DNA of 64,000 nt from Lachnospiraceae bacterium (GTDB lineage Bacteria > Bacillota > Clostridia > Lachnospirales > Lachnospiraceae), in contig JAFUKH010000080.1 of assembly GCA_017467845.1 (NCBI GenBank), positions 1-64,000 on the forward strand, written 5' to 3'. Below the pieces are notes generated by a model. The model ran no database searches. It had not been told where the DNA came from and was given only the letters and a program-made list of their open reading frames with translations. Both the position numbers and the translations under genes were made by a program. Shown here piece by piece: positions 1 to 9,076 of this stretch (position 1 is its first letter; every line of letters starts with the position of its first letter).

Positions 1-382
1 TCCATATATGTGTATTTCTAATTGTAGAAAACAATCTAGGACAATCACTAATTGCTTTATGTCTTTTCCCTGACAGCCAAAATTCTAAAGAGTCATCCGA
101 ATACATTTCCATCACAATATACCAATGCCCTTTTTTGTTCTCTAAAATGTTAATAGCCTTATAGTCCTTAAAAGTTCTTAAAGATGTAGCAAAATACTTA
201 AATTGGGGGATTTCATTTTCCATCTTTATATATTCTTTATTTTGTTCTCTACAACCTTCTAAAAGTTGTTCATTATACATTTCTAATATTCGATATTTTT
301 CTTTGGATTTCTTGATATAAAACATCAATATCACAATTATAAAAACTAATATAACAATACTACACCACAGCAAATTAGTCAT
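1..382 (-). CDS. Partial hypothetical single-pass membrane protein (3' end outside window)
   Basis: An open frame starts at ATG 382 and runs off the left edge of the window without a stop. The start is chosen because AAGGACGG lies 8 bases upstream. The first residues read MTNLLWCSIVILVFIIVILM, one strongly hydrophobic segment, followed by a charged stretch (KKSKEKYR). The rest is soluble-looking, with K, E and aromatic residues. I recognise no family. It lies 57 bases downstream of the HNH-like gene on the same strand, inside DNA that appears to belong to an integrated element, so it is probably an accessory gene. The visible part is about 127 codons. Confidence 0.6.
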   Translation of the reverse strand, partial: MTNLLWCSIVILVFIIVILMFYIKKSKEKYRILEMYNEQLLEGCREQNKEYIKMENEIPQFKYFATSLRTFKDYKAINILENKKGHWYIVMEMYSDDSLEFWLSGKRHKAISDCPRLFSTIRNTHIW

Positions 383-439
383 GCTCGCACCGTCCTTTTT
401 TTATTGCTATTAAGATTATAACATATACTGACTCTTTAT

Positions 440-1513
440 TTAATATGGTTTAACTTCAACCTTCAAAAACCTGTCATAAATATAATCTGGAATATTCTCC
501 TTATACTTAGCTACCACCAAACAAATATCCGCTTGTTTCATCATCTTATACTCTGCAAATGCTTCTTCCGGGGTATCCCACTCAGATAACGGAATTGTTC
601 TTTCAGTACCAGTAAATTGCATTTCTGCATAAAACTTGCCCTTCTTGTCATTATATCTCACTCCAAGCGGTAATACATTCTCTGGCGTTTCACCCTCTTT
701 ATAATGCTTTTTACTATTTACAAGCAAATTATTCAACCCTTGTGGTAATATGCAGCAAAAATTAGGATGATAAATACCAGACCCATCTCCAAATAAATCT
801 TTATCCACTGCCATCGACTCACCATCACACTCGTAATAATGTTCCAAATACCACTTCACAAATGCTCTAGGGTCATCTAACCATCCTTGCCACATAACCG
901 ACTTATCATAGCAAGAACCAATATTGTCATTATCTACAGTGTCTCCGCATCGTGCTTTGATACCATCATAAACCTTATACGCTTCAGCACTTGCCTTATT
1001 CTCATATTCGATATACTCCTGTTCAAGATTCAATTCTTGCCATGTAATCTTGCCTGCCTTTAAATCTGCATAATCTTTCGTCGATACTGTTAGGAGATTT
1101 TTGTACCAATTATTTGATTCATCTCCGTCCTTATGCCATACCTTAAATCTGCCCTTATACTTTACCAAGAAAGTATCCACAACTAAATCTTCTGGGGATG
1201 TCTCACGCTTATACTTATTTACTTGAACTTCCCCTGTCAATTTACCTCTTACCTTTACAGCATGTCTCTCTATGTCATAAATAGTGAAATGACACTTACC
1301 TTCTTTATGAGCATAAAACTTTGTGCCATCCTTACTCTTCAGATTATTTACGCATCGCCCATAATTACTAATCCAATAATTTTCAGTTCCGTCTACACGT
1401 ACAAACACTTCAAAAGCATTCTTCAGTTTATACTTAATCGGATATTCTACAGGCACACATTTCTCCTTTGGAATTTCAATTAACTCTTGATTTTCATTTA
1501 ATATAAATTGCAT
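440..1513 (-). CDS. NUMOD4/HNH-like homing-endonuclease-type protein
   Basis: 357 residues. Near residues 38-55 the sequence ENYWISNYGRCVNN matches the NUMOD4 DNA-binding motif (W-x-S-N-x-G-R). Around residue 125 VWHKDGDESNNWYKNLL resembles the HNH_3 nuclease core, but the first His of the usual HH pair is Trp, so activity is uncertain. The C-terminal 75 residues (GVRYNDKKGKFYAEMQF) resemble the AP2-like domains that follow such nucleases in phages. The start has GAAAGGAAG a few bases upstream. Proteins of this kind are typical of phages and integrative elements, which fits the neighbouring attachment-site-like tRNA fragment. DNA binding and cleavage by this protein are inferred from the family. 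Confidence 0.65.
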   Translation of the reverse strand: MQFILNENQELIEIPKEKCVPVEYPIKYKLKNAFEVFVRVDGTENYWISNYGRCVNNLKSKDGTKFYAHKEGKCHFTIYDIERHAVKVRGKLTGEVQVNKYKRETSPEDLVVDTFLVKYKGRFKVWHKDGDESNNWYKNLLTVSTKDYADLKAGKITWQELNLEQEYIEYENKASAEAYKVYDGIKARCGDTVDNDNIGSCYDKSVMWQGWLDDPRAFVKWYLEHYYECDGESMAVDKDLFGDGSGIYHPNFCCILPQGLNNLLVNSKKHYKEGETPENVLPLGVRYNDKKGKFYAEMQFTGTERTIPLSEWDTPEEAFAEYKMMKQADICLVVAKYKENIPDYIYDRFLKVEVKPY

Positions 1514-1566
1514 TTTTCTTCCTTTCTGTTCTTACTTTGTCAATAGAATTGCTCTTTTAAAGAATG

Positions 1567-1609
1567 GTCTATATGGCTTGCAAAAACGCTCTGTACAGCT
1601 CATATAGAC
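1567..1609. repeat. 9-bp perfect inverted repeat upstream of the HNH-like gene
   Basis: GTCTATATG at 1567-1575 and CATATAGAC at 1601-1609 form a stem with a 25-base loop. It lies just upstream of the minus-strand gene that starts at 1513. It could be an operator or the end of an element. Between 1514 and 1790 I see no coding frame worth calling. Two near-identical TTTGTTTACAC copies at about 1720-1745 are possible integrase arm sites. Confidence 0.35.
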
Positions 1610-1794
1610 ACATTAGTGCTATTAATGTGAATTTCTTAATCGAATAAATTCAGCCACTAAAATAAGCCGTCAGCAATCGCAATACTACGACTGATAACGA
1701 CTTATGTAGGTGTCCAAATATTTTGTTTACACTTTTGTTTACACTTTGTGATGATGTGCTCAAACCTCCTTATTTTACAGTGTTTTTAAATGGT

Positions 1795-1825
1795 GTAGGG
1801 GGTTCGATTCCCTCTTCCTCTGCTA
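1795..1825 (+). other. tRNA 3'-end fragment, candidate attachment site (attR-like)
   Basis: The sequence GGGGG-TTCGATT-CCCTC forms a perfect tRNA T-arm (one G-T pair). It is followed by seven bases that could be an acceptor 3' strand, a G discriminator and CTA. Upstream bases do not form a D-arm, anticodon arm or 5' acceptor, so only the 3' end of a tRNA is present. Integrative elements that recombine into tRNA 3' ends leave exactly such a duplicate at their far end. The accessory genes to the left and core genes to the right fit this reading. The intact tRNA would lie left of the window. Confidence 0.5.
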
Positions 1826-1829
1826 AATG

Positions 1830-1876
1830 AAAAACCTAGGAAAATGGCTGAAAACGCTGATATTCCTAGGTTTTTT
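1830..1876 (+). terminator. Terminator-like hairpin after the tRNA fragment
   Basis: AAAAACCTAGG at 1830-1840 pairs with CCTAGGTTTTTT at 1865-1876. The loop is 24 bases and a T run closes the right side. It follows the tRNA 3' end directly and is probably the original terminator of that tRNA. Confidence 0.55.
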
Positions 1877-1925
1877 GGTGTTTTGGGCTTGCTGTTTTGA
1901 AAGCCATTTTTTGCTCAAAATAAAA

Positions 1926-1947
1926 TGTACCCTATAAGGTGGACACA
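1926..1947 (+). mobile_element. IS-end-like sequence (possible IS3-family remnant)
   Basis: TGTACCCTATAAGGTGGACA resembles the terminal inverted repeats of IS3-family elements, which often run TGTACCC...GGTGGACA. No transposase remnant and no second end are visible nearby. It is either a solo remnant or a chance match. Confidence 0.2.
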
Positions 1948-2088
1948 TTAAAACGAGGAAAAATAAAAAGCACAATCATCTAGGATGGTCGGTGTATCCA
2001 TCATCTCAGGTACTCTTTACAGAGTACGTCGGGAACCATTTCCGACCTCTAAATAATCATGCTCGTTATTATCATATTCTCTTTTTTC

Positions 2089-3462
2089 CTAAAATATGGC
2101 ATCCATAGCATCCTGTACGCTACTTACCCCAATCAGCTTCATATCCTTATCGCTCTTTAGCCCCTTCATGCATACTGCCGGTAAGATGCAGGTGTCAAAG
2201 CCAAGCTTCTTGGCCTCTGCCACTCTATGGGCAGCCATGCTGACACTTCTTACTTCTCCGCTAAGACCCACTTCACCAAAGGCAATCAGCTTGGGACTAA
2301 GTGGTTTATTACGGAAGCTGGAAAGCACTGCCAGCACAATTCCAAGATCAATGGCCGGTTCCTGAAGCTTCATTCCACCGGTAATATTGACATAGGCATC
2401 ACAGCCGGAAAGCTGCACGCCGGACCGCTTCTCTAAAACCGCCATAAGAAGATTTACACGGTTAAAATCGGTACCGGTAGTCTGTCGCCTTGGGATTCCG
2501 AAATTACTGTGACACACCAATGCCTGAATTTCAATCAGGATAGGTCTGGTTCCTTCCATAGAGCACACCACCACACTTCCGCTGGCATTCTCAGGTCTAC
2601 CCTCCAGCATATACTCTGAAGGGTTCTGCACCTCCACTAAGCCTTCCTGTCGCATCTCAAAAACGCCAATTTCATTGGTGGAACCGAAACGATTCTTTAC
2701 CCCTCGCAGTATTCGATAAGAAGCATGTCTGTCTCCCTCAAAATAGAGCACAGTATCCACCATATGCTCCAATACTCTGGGGCCAGCCACAGTTCCCTCT
2801 TTGGTCACATGGCCAACAATCATAATGGACACATTTAATCCCTTTGCCAGCTGCAAAAGAGTAGCCGTAGCCTCACGCACCTGGGATACACTCCCCGGTG
2901 CTGCGGATACATTCTCATTATACATGGTCTGGATAGAGTCAATTACCACTACCTTGGGCATCTCCTTACGAATGGCCTCTGCAATACTATCCAGATTGGT
3001 CTCGCATAAAAGAAGCATCTGGGCACTGAAATCCCCGATTCTCTGTGCACGCATCTTAATCTGAGCCGGAGATTCCTCTCCGGAAATGTAAAGCACCTTA
3101 TTGCCCTGATCTGCCAGTAGCTTGCAGGTCTGTAAAAGGAGTGTGGACTTACCAATGCCCGGGTCTCCTCCCACTAAGGTAAGGGAGCCCTGCACGATAC
3201 CGCCGCCTAGGACTCTGTCCAGTTCCGCAATACCCACCTGCAACTTATCCTCATCCGTAATCTCGATATCATTCAGTGCCGTAGGAACTGCCTTCTGTAC
3301 TCCAGATTTATTTTTCCCCATATTTTTTAAGGAAGCGGTATTCACCACTTCCTCAACAAAAGTATTCCACTCTTTACAGCCGGGACACTGTCCCATCCAT
3401 TTGGTGGATTCGTGTCCACAGCGCTGGCAATAAAAAATCGTACTGCTTTTTCCCTTTGCCAT
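2089..3462 (-). CDS. radA: DNA repair protein RadA (Sms)
   Basis: 457 residues, the usual length. An N-terminal C4 zinc motif (CQRCGHESTKWMGQCPGC, residues 11-28) is followed by the RecA-like ATPase with Walker A GGDPGIGKST near residue 98, the RadA-specific KNRFG motif near 255, and the Lon-protease-like C-terminal domain. RadA is a branch-migration helicase that processes recombination intermediates with RecA. It starts 20 bases after clpC ends, and pepF-clpC-radA looks like one transcription unit. The clpC-radA pairing is common in Firmicutes. Confidence 0.97.
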   Translation of the reverse strand: MAKGKSSTIFYCQRCGHESTKWMGQCPGCKEWNTFVEEVVNTASLKNMGKNKSGVQKAVPTALNDIEITDEDKLQVGIAELDRVLGGGIVQGSLTLVGGDPGIGKSTLLLQTCKLLADQGNKVLYISGEESPAQIKMRAQRIGDFSAQMLLLCETNLDSIAEAIRKEMPKVVVIDSIQTMYNENVSAAPGSVSQVREATATLLQLAKGLNVSIMIVGHVTKEGTVAGPRVLEHMVDTVLYFEGDRHASYRILRGVKNRFGSTNEIGVFEMRQEGLVEVQNPSEYMLEGRPENASGSVVVCSMEGTRPILIEIQALVCHSNFGIPRRQTTGTDFNRVNLLMAVLEKRSGVQLSGCDAYVNITGGMKLQEPAIDLGIVLAVLSSFRNKPLSPKLIAFGEVGLSGEVRSVSMAAHRVAEAKKLGFDTCILPAVCMKGLKSDKDMKLIGVSSVQDAMDAIF

Positions 3463-3481
3463 TTACTATACTCCTAAGAAT

Positions 3482-5950
3482 TTATTTTACTTCTTTTGTT
3501 TTAAAGACTACCTTACCCTCTCCGGTCTTCTTATCCGTCTGATAGCCGGCAGTAACGATATCTCCTACCTTTACATTTTGTTTTAAAATCTCCTCTGCAA
3601 GAGAATCCTCTACCACAGACTGTAACGCTCTCTTAAGAGGTCTTGCTCCCATCTTTGCATCAGAATACTTGGAAACCAGGTGCTCTTTCAGCGAAAGACT
3701 AATGGTAAGAGTAATATCCATCTGATCCTTACATCTCTTACATAATCCCTTTGCAAGAAGAGTTATAATTTCCTTCATATTACTGTCATTCAGCTGATGG
3801 AAGACGATAATATCGTCAATTCGGTTGATAAACTCCGGCTTGAAGGAACGCTTTACTTCCTCCATTACACCGTTTTTCATCAGCTCATAATCTTTTTTCT
3901 CACTCTTTTCCGATGCAAAGCCCAGATTCTTCGGGTCGATAATCCTCTGTGCACCTGCATTGGAGGTCATGATAATAATGGTATTCTTAAAGCTTACCTT
4001 TCTTCCCTTAGAATCGGTAATGTGTCCATCATCCAATACCTGAAGAAGAATATTAAACACATCGGGATGTGCCTTTTCAATCTCATCAAAAAGTACCACA
4101 GAATAAGGATTTCTACGCACCTTTTCACTGAGCTGACCGCCGTCATCAAAGCCCACATATCCCGGTGGAGAACCAATCATCTTAGACACGGAGTGGCCCT
4201 CCATGTACTCGGACATATCCACACGGATAATTGCATTTTCCGTTCCGAACATCGCCTCTGCCAGAGCCTTACTCAGCTCCGTCTTACCCACACCGGTGGG
4301 ACCCAGGAAAAGGAAGGAACCGATTGGTCTGTTAGGATCTTTTAAGCCCACACGGCCTCTTCTCATAGCCTTAGCCACAGCAGTTACTGCTTCCTCCTGA
4401 CCAATCACACGCTTATGAAGGATGCTTTCCAATTTAAGTAATCTCTCGCTCTCCTTCTCTGCCAGCTTTTGTACCGGAATCTTGGTCCACATGGACACTA
4501 CTGCCGCAATATCCTCTTCCCCTATGGTAATCATACCATCGCCTTTATTCTTGGATGCCTGCTTTTCCAGACGATTTAATTTCTTATAAAGCTCATCCTG
4601 CTCTCTCTTATACTGGCCGGCAAGATTCATATCCTGAGCAATGAGCGCATCCTCCATGCGCTTGTTCAGCTCTCCAATCTGCTCCTCAAGTGCCAATCTC
4701 TTATCCCCTGCCGTGGTCATTCTAAGGCGTGCTGCAGAAGCGGCCTCATCGATTAAATCGATTGCCTTATCCGGCAAGTTACGGTCATTAATATATCTTT
4801 CTGACAGAAGCACTGCTGTCTCCACTGCCTGAGAGGTAATCTCTACATTATGATGCTTCTCATAGCCGCCCTTGATGCCCTCTAAGATACCGATAGCTTC
4901 TTCTACTGTAGGCTCGTTCACACTTACCGGCTGGAAACGTCTCTCCAATGCCGCATCCTTCTCAATATGCTTCCGATACTCTGAAATGGTAGTGGCACCA
5001 ATTAACTGAATCTCTCCACGTGCCAGTGAGGGCTTTAAAATATTGGACGCATCGATGGCACCCTCTGCGCCACCTGCTCCGATAATGGTATGCAGCTCAT
5101 CTAAGAAAAGAATCACATTACCATCGGAAATCACTTCCTTAATCAGCTTCTTGATACGCTCTTCGAATTCACCACGATACTTGCTGCCCGCTACCATTCC
5201 TGACAAATCCAAAGTAAGCACACGTTTATTCTGTACCGTAAAAGGTACCTTTCCCTGCACGATACGAAGGGCAAGCCCCTCTACAACCGCAGTTTTACCC
5301 ACGCCGGGCTCACCTATCAGACAAGGATTATTCTTGGTACGTCTGCTGAGAATCTGAATCACACGGCTGATTTCGTCTTCTCTTCCGATTACCGGATCCA
5401 GCTTCCCTTCCCTGGCAAGTGCCGTCAAATCACGGCTATACTGAGCTAAAGTAGACGGCTTTCCCTTTGCCCCTGGTTTATTCTTCGCCAAATCTTCTTT
5501 ATAAAGGTTAGGATCTGCTCCCATTGCCAGAAGCACATCTACATAGATTTTCTGAGGTGATACGCCCATGGTAGAAATCAGACGTACTGCCACATTTTCC
5601 CCTTCTTTGATAAGAGCCATCAGGATATGCTCGGTTCCCACCTTTTTTAAGCGGAACCGCTTTGCTTGCGCAGCAGCCTCCTCCAGAACCTTAAGTGCTC
5701 TGGGGGAATAGCCCTCTCTTTCCTTTATGGTTACGCCTCCCTCAAAGGCAATCAAATCACGAATCAATTCCACGGCCCGCTCAAAGGCAACTCCATTGTC
5801 ATGAAGTACCTTGGCAGCAACACCGGTCTCCTCCTTGATTAATCCCAGCAAAATATGCTCGGTTCCCACATAGCCCTGTTTCAATTGCTTTGCACATTTC
5901 TCCGCAAGCTTTAATGCGGTCTGTGCCTTATTTGTAAATTCAGGCTGCAT
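3482..5950 (-). CDS. clpC: ATP-dependent Clp protease ATPase subunit ClpC
   Basis: 822 residues. The Clp_N double repeat spans about residues 1-145. The first AAA module has Walker A GEPGVGKT near 217. The middle domain with a UVR-like helix (GQYKREQDELYKKL) lies near 430-460, and the second AAA module has GPTGVGKT near 550. ClpC unfolds substrates and feeds them to ClpP, usually with an adaptor such as MecA or McsB. In many Firmicutes clpC sits in a ctsR-mcsA-mcsB-clpC operon. Here the gene before it is pepF and no CtsR-type heat-shock operator was noticed, so its control may differ. The start has TGGAGGT upstream and follows pepF by 22 bases. Confidence 0.97.
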   Translation of the reverse strand: MQPEFTNKAQTALKLAEKCAKQLKQGYVGTEHILLGLIKEETGVAAKVLHDNGVAFERAVELIRDLIAFEGGVTIKEREGYSPRALKVLEEAAAQAKRFRLKKVGTEHILMALIKEGENVAVRLISTMGVSPQKIYVDVLLAMGADPNLYKEDLAKNKPGAKGKPSTLAQYSRDLTALAREGKLDPVIGREDEISRVIQILSRRTKNNPCLIGEPGVGKTAVVEGLALRIVQGKVPFTVQNKRVLTLDLSGMVAGSKYRGEFEERIKKLIKEVISDGNVILFLDELHTIIGAGGAEGAIDASNILKPSLARGEIQLIGATTISEYRKHIEKDAALERRFQPVSVNEPTVEEAIGILEGIKGGYEKHHNVEITSQAVETAVLLSERYINDRNLPDKAIDLIDEAASAARLRMTTAGDKRLALEEQIGELNKRMEDALIAQDMNLAGQYKREQDELYKKLNRLEKQASKNKGDGMITIGEEDIAAVVSMWTKIPVQKLAEKESERLLKLESILHKRVIGQEEAVTAVAKAMRRGRVGLKDPNRPIGSFLFLGPTGVGKTELSKALAEAMFGTENAIIRVDMSEYMEGHSVSKMIGSPPGYVGFDDGGQLSEKVRRNPYSVVLFDEIEKAHPDVFNILLQVLDDGHITDSKGRKVSFKNTIIIMTSNAGAQRIIDPKNLGFASEKSEKKDYELMKNGVMEEVKRSFKPEFINRIDDIIVFHQLNDSNMKEIITLLAKGLCKRCKDQMDITLTISLSLKEHLVSKYSDAKMGARPLKRALQSVVEDSLAEEILKQNVKVGDIVTAGYQTDKKTGEGKVVFKTKEVK

Positions 5951-5971
5951 TTACATACCTCCAAAATTAAA

Positions 5972-7729
5972 TTACTCTTGGCAAAACGCTTCGATAGTCT
6001 CTGCGATGGTGGCTAAGCTCTCCATCCAGAAATCCTTCTTAGTCAAATCTACTCCCATCATAGCACCTGCCTGCTCAATTGTACAGCTCGGAGTATTTTT
6101 TAACATCTCTTTGTATTTACCCACAAAGCTCTCCCCTTCTTTTAAGAACATGCCGTACAAGCCCACTGCGAACAGATTACCGAAGGCATACGGGAAATTG
6201 TAAAAGCTTAGTCCTGAGCTGTAGTAATGTCCCTTACATGCCCACATATATGGATGCATGCTTTTCTCATCCAAGCCATCACCATAAGCTTCCTTCTGGG
6301 CATTTAACATGATTTCTTTCAAATCAGAAGCCATAAGGAACTTATCCTGACACTGCTCAAATACTGCAGTCTCAAATAAATAACGAGAATAAATGTCAAC
6401 GATACACTGAGTCTTCTCCATCAAATCATTCTCTAATAAACTAAGACGTTCCTCCCCGGTTGCATTTGCCAAAGCATTGTGTCCCAGATGTGTCTCGTTA
6501 AAGGTAGATGCAGTCTCTGCTACCGGCATCGGATAATCCTGATTTAAGAACCGGTTATTTTCGGTCTGCTTATTATGGAATGCGTGACCAAGTTCATGAG
6601 CCAGGGTACTGATAGAGCCAAAATATCCGTCATAGTTGGTTAGAATACGGCTCTGATTCATTCCCGGTACACCTGCGCAGAAAGCACCGCCTCTCTTACC
6701 CTTTCGAGGGAAGAAATCAATCCATTGATTGTCAAATGCTTCCTTCATCATATCAGACATTTCCGGGGTAAATTTCTCGAAACAAGTAAGAAGATAATCT
6801 CTTGCCTCTTCCACAGTATATTTCTTATCGGACTTTCCAAGAGGTGCAAAGAGCTCATACCACGGAAGCCCTGCTTCATGTCCAAGGAGCTGCGCCTTCT
6901 TGCGTAAATACTCCCGGAACTTAGGTAAATATTCTTTAATTGCCTCCATCATGGCATCCAAAGTTTCTCTGGACATTTTGGACTGCTTTAATGTCATGGC
7001 AAGAGGTGACTCATAGCCACGCTTTGTAGATAACATAGTTACCTGATTCTTAATATTATTCATGGCAAAGGCAAGTGAATCCTCAATCTTTTCATAACAT
7101 GCCAATTCTGCCTCATATGCAGCCTTACGAATATTCACATCCGGGCTGTACGCCATGTTACGGATTTCAGATAAAGTCACTACTTCACCGTCAAAATCCA
7201 CCTTTACTACAGAAGTTAAAAATGACTGTAATCTTGCCCATGCACTACCACCGGTCATATCCATTGCGGAAATCATCTCTTCCACATCATCTCCTAAAAG
7301 ATGAGTAGCACTTTCCTTCATTTCCTTTAATTTGAATGAATATGCCTTTACGATTTCGCTCTCCTTGGCAAGCGCATCTACATCAGAAATCTGTGCCAAA
7401 AGCTTTTCTGATGCTGCAAGGGATGGAGCTGCCGAAGACCATATCTTCATCAACTTATTCTCCTGTGCAATCGCATCACCATCTTCAGTATTTACAGACT
7501 GACGAAGACTTAAGTATAAGTCCAGCTTATACATTTTAAAGGTCATTTCCTCTTCCATTAACAGAAGCTTCTCTGCCGCTACTTCAGGGTCTGTGGCCTC
7601 GCCCACTGCCTTACCATAAGCCTCTACAAGCTCTTCCAAGCCCTTCATATCCCCCTGATACGAAGGATCATCGATTCCTTTATAAATCGGTTCTAATGCC
7701 CATTCTGTTTTCATTTTCGGTTCCTCCAA
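5972..7729 (-). CDS. pepF: Oligoendopeptidase F (M3B family metallopeptidase)
   Basis: 585 residues, standard for PepF. The zinc motif HELGHAFH lies near residue 378, with the downstream glutamate region ETASTFNE. M3B enzymes cleave short peptides inside the cell, and no signal peptide is present. It heads the pepF-clpC-radA unit and follows the opp operon, whose imported peptides it could trim; that link is inference. A promoter lies just upstream (TATAAT on the minus strand at 7739-7744). The start has TTGGAGGAAC upstream. Confidence 0.95.
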   Translation of the reverse strand: MEEPKMKTEWALEPIYKGIDDPSYQGDMKGLEELVEAYGKAVGEATDPEVAAEKLLLMEEEMTFKMYKLDLYLSLRQSVNTEDGDAIAQENKLMKIWSSAAPSLAASEKLLAQISDVDALAKESEIVKAYSFKLKEMKESATHLLGDDVEEMISAMDMTGGSAWARLQSFLTSVVKVDFDGEVVTLSEIRNMAYSPDVNIRKAAYEAELACYEKIEDSLAFAMNNIKNQVTMLSTKRGYESPLAMTLKQSKMSRETLDAMMEAIKEYLPKFREYLRKKAQLLGHEAGLPWYELFAPLGKSDKKYTVEEARDYLLTCFEKFTPEMSDMMKEAFDNQWIDFFPRKGKRGGAFCAGVPGMNQSRILTNYDGYFGSISTLAHELGHAFHNKQTENNRFLNQDYPMPVAETASTFNETHLGHNALANATGEERLSLLENDLMEKTQCIVDIYSRYLFETAVFEQCQDKFLMASDLKEIMLNAQKEAYGDGLDEKSMHPYMWACKGHYYSSGLSFYNFPYAFGNLFAVGLYGMFLKEGESFVGKYKEMLKNTPSCTIEQAGAMMGVDLTKKDFWMESLATIAETIEAFCQE

Positions 7730-7738
7730 TATATTTTT

Positions 7739-7766
7739 ATTATATAAAAGAATGTGTATAAGTTAA
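7739..7766 (-). promoter_or_regulatory. Probable promoter of pepF-clpC-radA
   Basis: On the minus strand TTAACT (7761-7766) is followed after 16 bases by TATAAT (7739-7744), just after the terminator of the preceding unit and upstream of the pepF ribosome-binding site. Spacing and hexamers suit a sigma-A promoter. Confidence 0.55.
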
Positions 7767-7797
7767 AAGGGCTGACACACTAACTGTGGCAGCCCTT
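7767..7797 (-). terminator. Intrinsic terminator after the opp operon
   Basis: The arms AAGGGCTGACACA (7767-7779) and TGTGGCAGCCCTT (7785-7797) form a stem with one mismatch. Read on the minus strand it is followed by a short T-rich stretch. It ends the unit that finishes with the 97-codon gene and separates it from the pepF promoter. Confidence 0.75.
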
Positions 7798-7805
7798 ATC
7801 TTTAT

Positions 7806-8099
7806 TTATACAAACAAAACTTTGGTGCAAAACAAAAGAAATAGGAAGAAAACCAGTACGAAAATGCCTGCCACAACAAGTCCTGCTGCTACGGCACCTC
7901 CCACCATACTCCACCTTTCACCGGCAGATAACTCCTGATTTAACATTTCCTTACGCTTTTCCATTAATTCTTCCTGCGCACGGGTCTCAGGATCTTTCTG
8001 AAGGTCTTCTAACTGTCTTTCCTGCGCTGCTAATATTTCGTCAACATATCTATCCTGTGCATGAAAAATATTAAAACCTGATCTCTTATTTGTCTGCAT
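7806..8099 (-). CDS. Small hypothetical protein with C-terminal membrane anchor, end of opp operon
   Basis: 97 residues. The N-terminal two thirds is charged and probably helical (KDPETRAQEELMEKRKEML). The last 35 residues contain one hydrophobic segment (VAAGLVVAGIFVLVFFLFLL), so it looks tail-anchored. Its ATG lies inside the last codons of oppF (14-base overlap), indicating translational coupling, and the operon terminator follows 9 bases after its stop. I do not recognise the family. A role alongside the oligopeptide transporter is only implied by position. Confidence 0.7.
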   Translation of the reverse strand: MQTNKRSGFNIFHAQDRYVDEILAAQERQLEDLQKDPETRAQEELMEKRKEMLNQELSAGERWSMVGGAVAAGLVVAGIFVLVFFLFLLFCTKVLFV

Positions 8100-9075
8100 A
8101 TAAATGACACCTTACCATATGGCCGTTGCCCATATCCTTCTCCACAGGAACCTGTGTCTTACAGATTTCCATACACTCAGCACATCTGGTGTGGAACTTA
8201 CATCCACTTGGTGGATTTGCCGGTGAAGGAATACTTCCTTCCAGAATGATACGGTCTGTCTTAAGGTCAGGATCCGGCATAGGAATCGCACTAAATAGTG
8301 CCTTTGTGTAAGGATGAAGCGGATTCTTGAAAATATCGTCTGTCTCGCCGGTCTCTACAAGACCACCTAAATACATAACACCAACAGTATCTGAAATATG
8401 CTCTACTACAGAAAGGTCATGGGAGATGAAGAGGTATGTCAAACCAAGTTCATCCTGTAAATCCTTTAATAAGTTAATAACCTGTGCCTGAATAGATACG
8501 TCCCACGCGGAGACCGGATCATCACATACGATGAAGTCAGGATTAAGTGCGATTGCTCTGGCGATACAGATTCTCTGTCTCTGTCCACCGGAGAACTCAT
8601 GAGGATATCGATCCTTATGATAAGGCTGAAGTCCACAGGAAAGCATAATCTTGGTTACATAATCATCTAACTGATCCTTGGGAACAAGTCCGTGCTCTCT
8701 TACCGCCTCTCCGATGATTTCACCGATAGGGAGTCTCGGAGATAAAGAAGAATACGGATCCTGGAAAATAATCTGCATCTTGGTACGAAGGGCACGTAAT
8801 TCCTTCTTGGAAAGCTTATCAATATCCTGACCGTTAAAGATTACTTCTCCGTCAGTCTTCTCAATAAGTCTTAAAATGGTACGTCCTGTAGTCGACTTAC
8901 CACAACCGGACTCACCTACCAGACCCATGGTAGTACCCTTCTTGATTACAAAGCTTACATCATCAACTGCCTTTACGGCACCTTTCTTGCTACCGAGAGT
9001 GCCTTTGATAGGGAAGTACTTTTTCAGGTGGTTTACTTCTAAAATGATGTCATCTTTTTTCATCTGTTCTGCCAT
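8086..9075 (-). CDS. oppF: Oligopeptide ABC transporter ATP-binding protein OppF
   Basis: ABC ATPase with Walker A GESGCGKST, signature SGGQRQRICIARA and a degenerate Walker B (FIVCDDPVSAWD). It ends with the C-terminal oligopeptide/dipeptide extension whose cysteines (CKFHTRCAECMEIC) can bind an iron-sulfur cluster in related proteins. I start it at ATG 9075 because AAGGAGGA lies 8 bases upstream. A longer frame from 9105 begins inside oppD and has no ribosome-binding site. With OppD it powers peptide import through OppB and OppC. In the usual 'DEPVSALD' motif the first residue is D and here the Walker B glutamate position reads D. Confidence 0.95.
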   Translation of the reverse strand: MAEQMKKDDIILEVNHLKKYFPIKGTLGSKKGAVKAVDDVSFVIKKGTTMGLVGESGCGKSTTGRTILRLIEKTDGEVIFNGQDIDKLSKKELRALRTKMQIIFQDPYSSLSPRLPIGEIIGEAVREHGLVPKDQLDDYVTKIMLSCGLQPYHKDRYPHEFSGGQRQRICIARAIALNPDFIVCDDPVSAWDVSIQAQVINLLKDLQDELGLTYLFISHDLSVVEHISDTVGVMYLGGLVETGETDDIFKNPLHPYTKALFSAIPMPDPDLKTDRIILEGSIPSPANPPSGCKFHTRCAECMEICKTQVPVEKDMGNGHMVRCHLYADK

Positions 9076-9076
9076 C

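Noticed and set aside
1974..2045. Hairpins GGTACTCTTTACAGAGTACG and GTCGG...CCGAC as the radA terminator
   Set aside because: The stems are short, and no T run follows on the minus strand. They may belong to IS remnant DNA.
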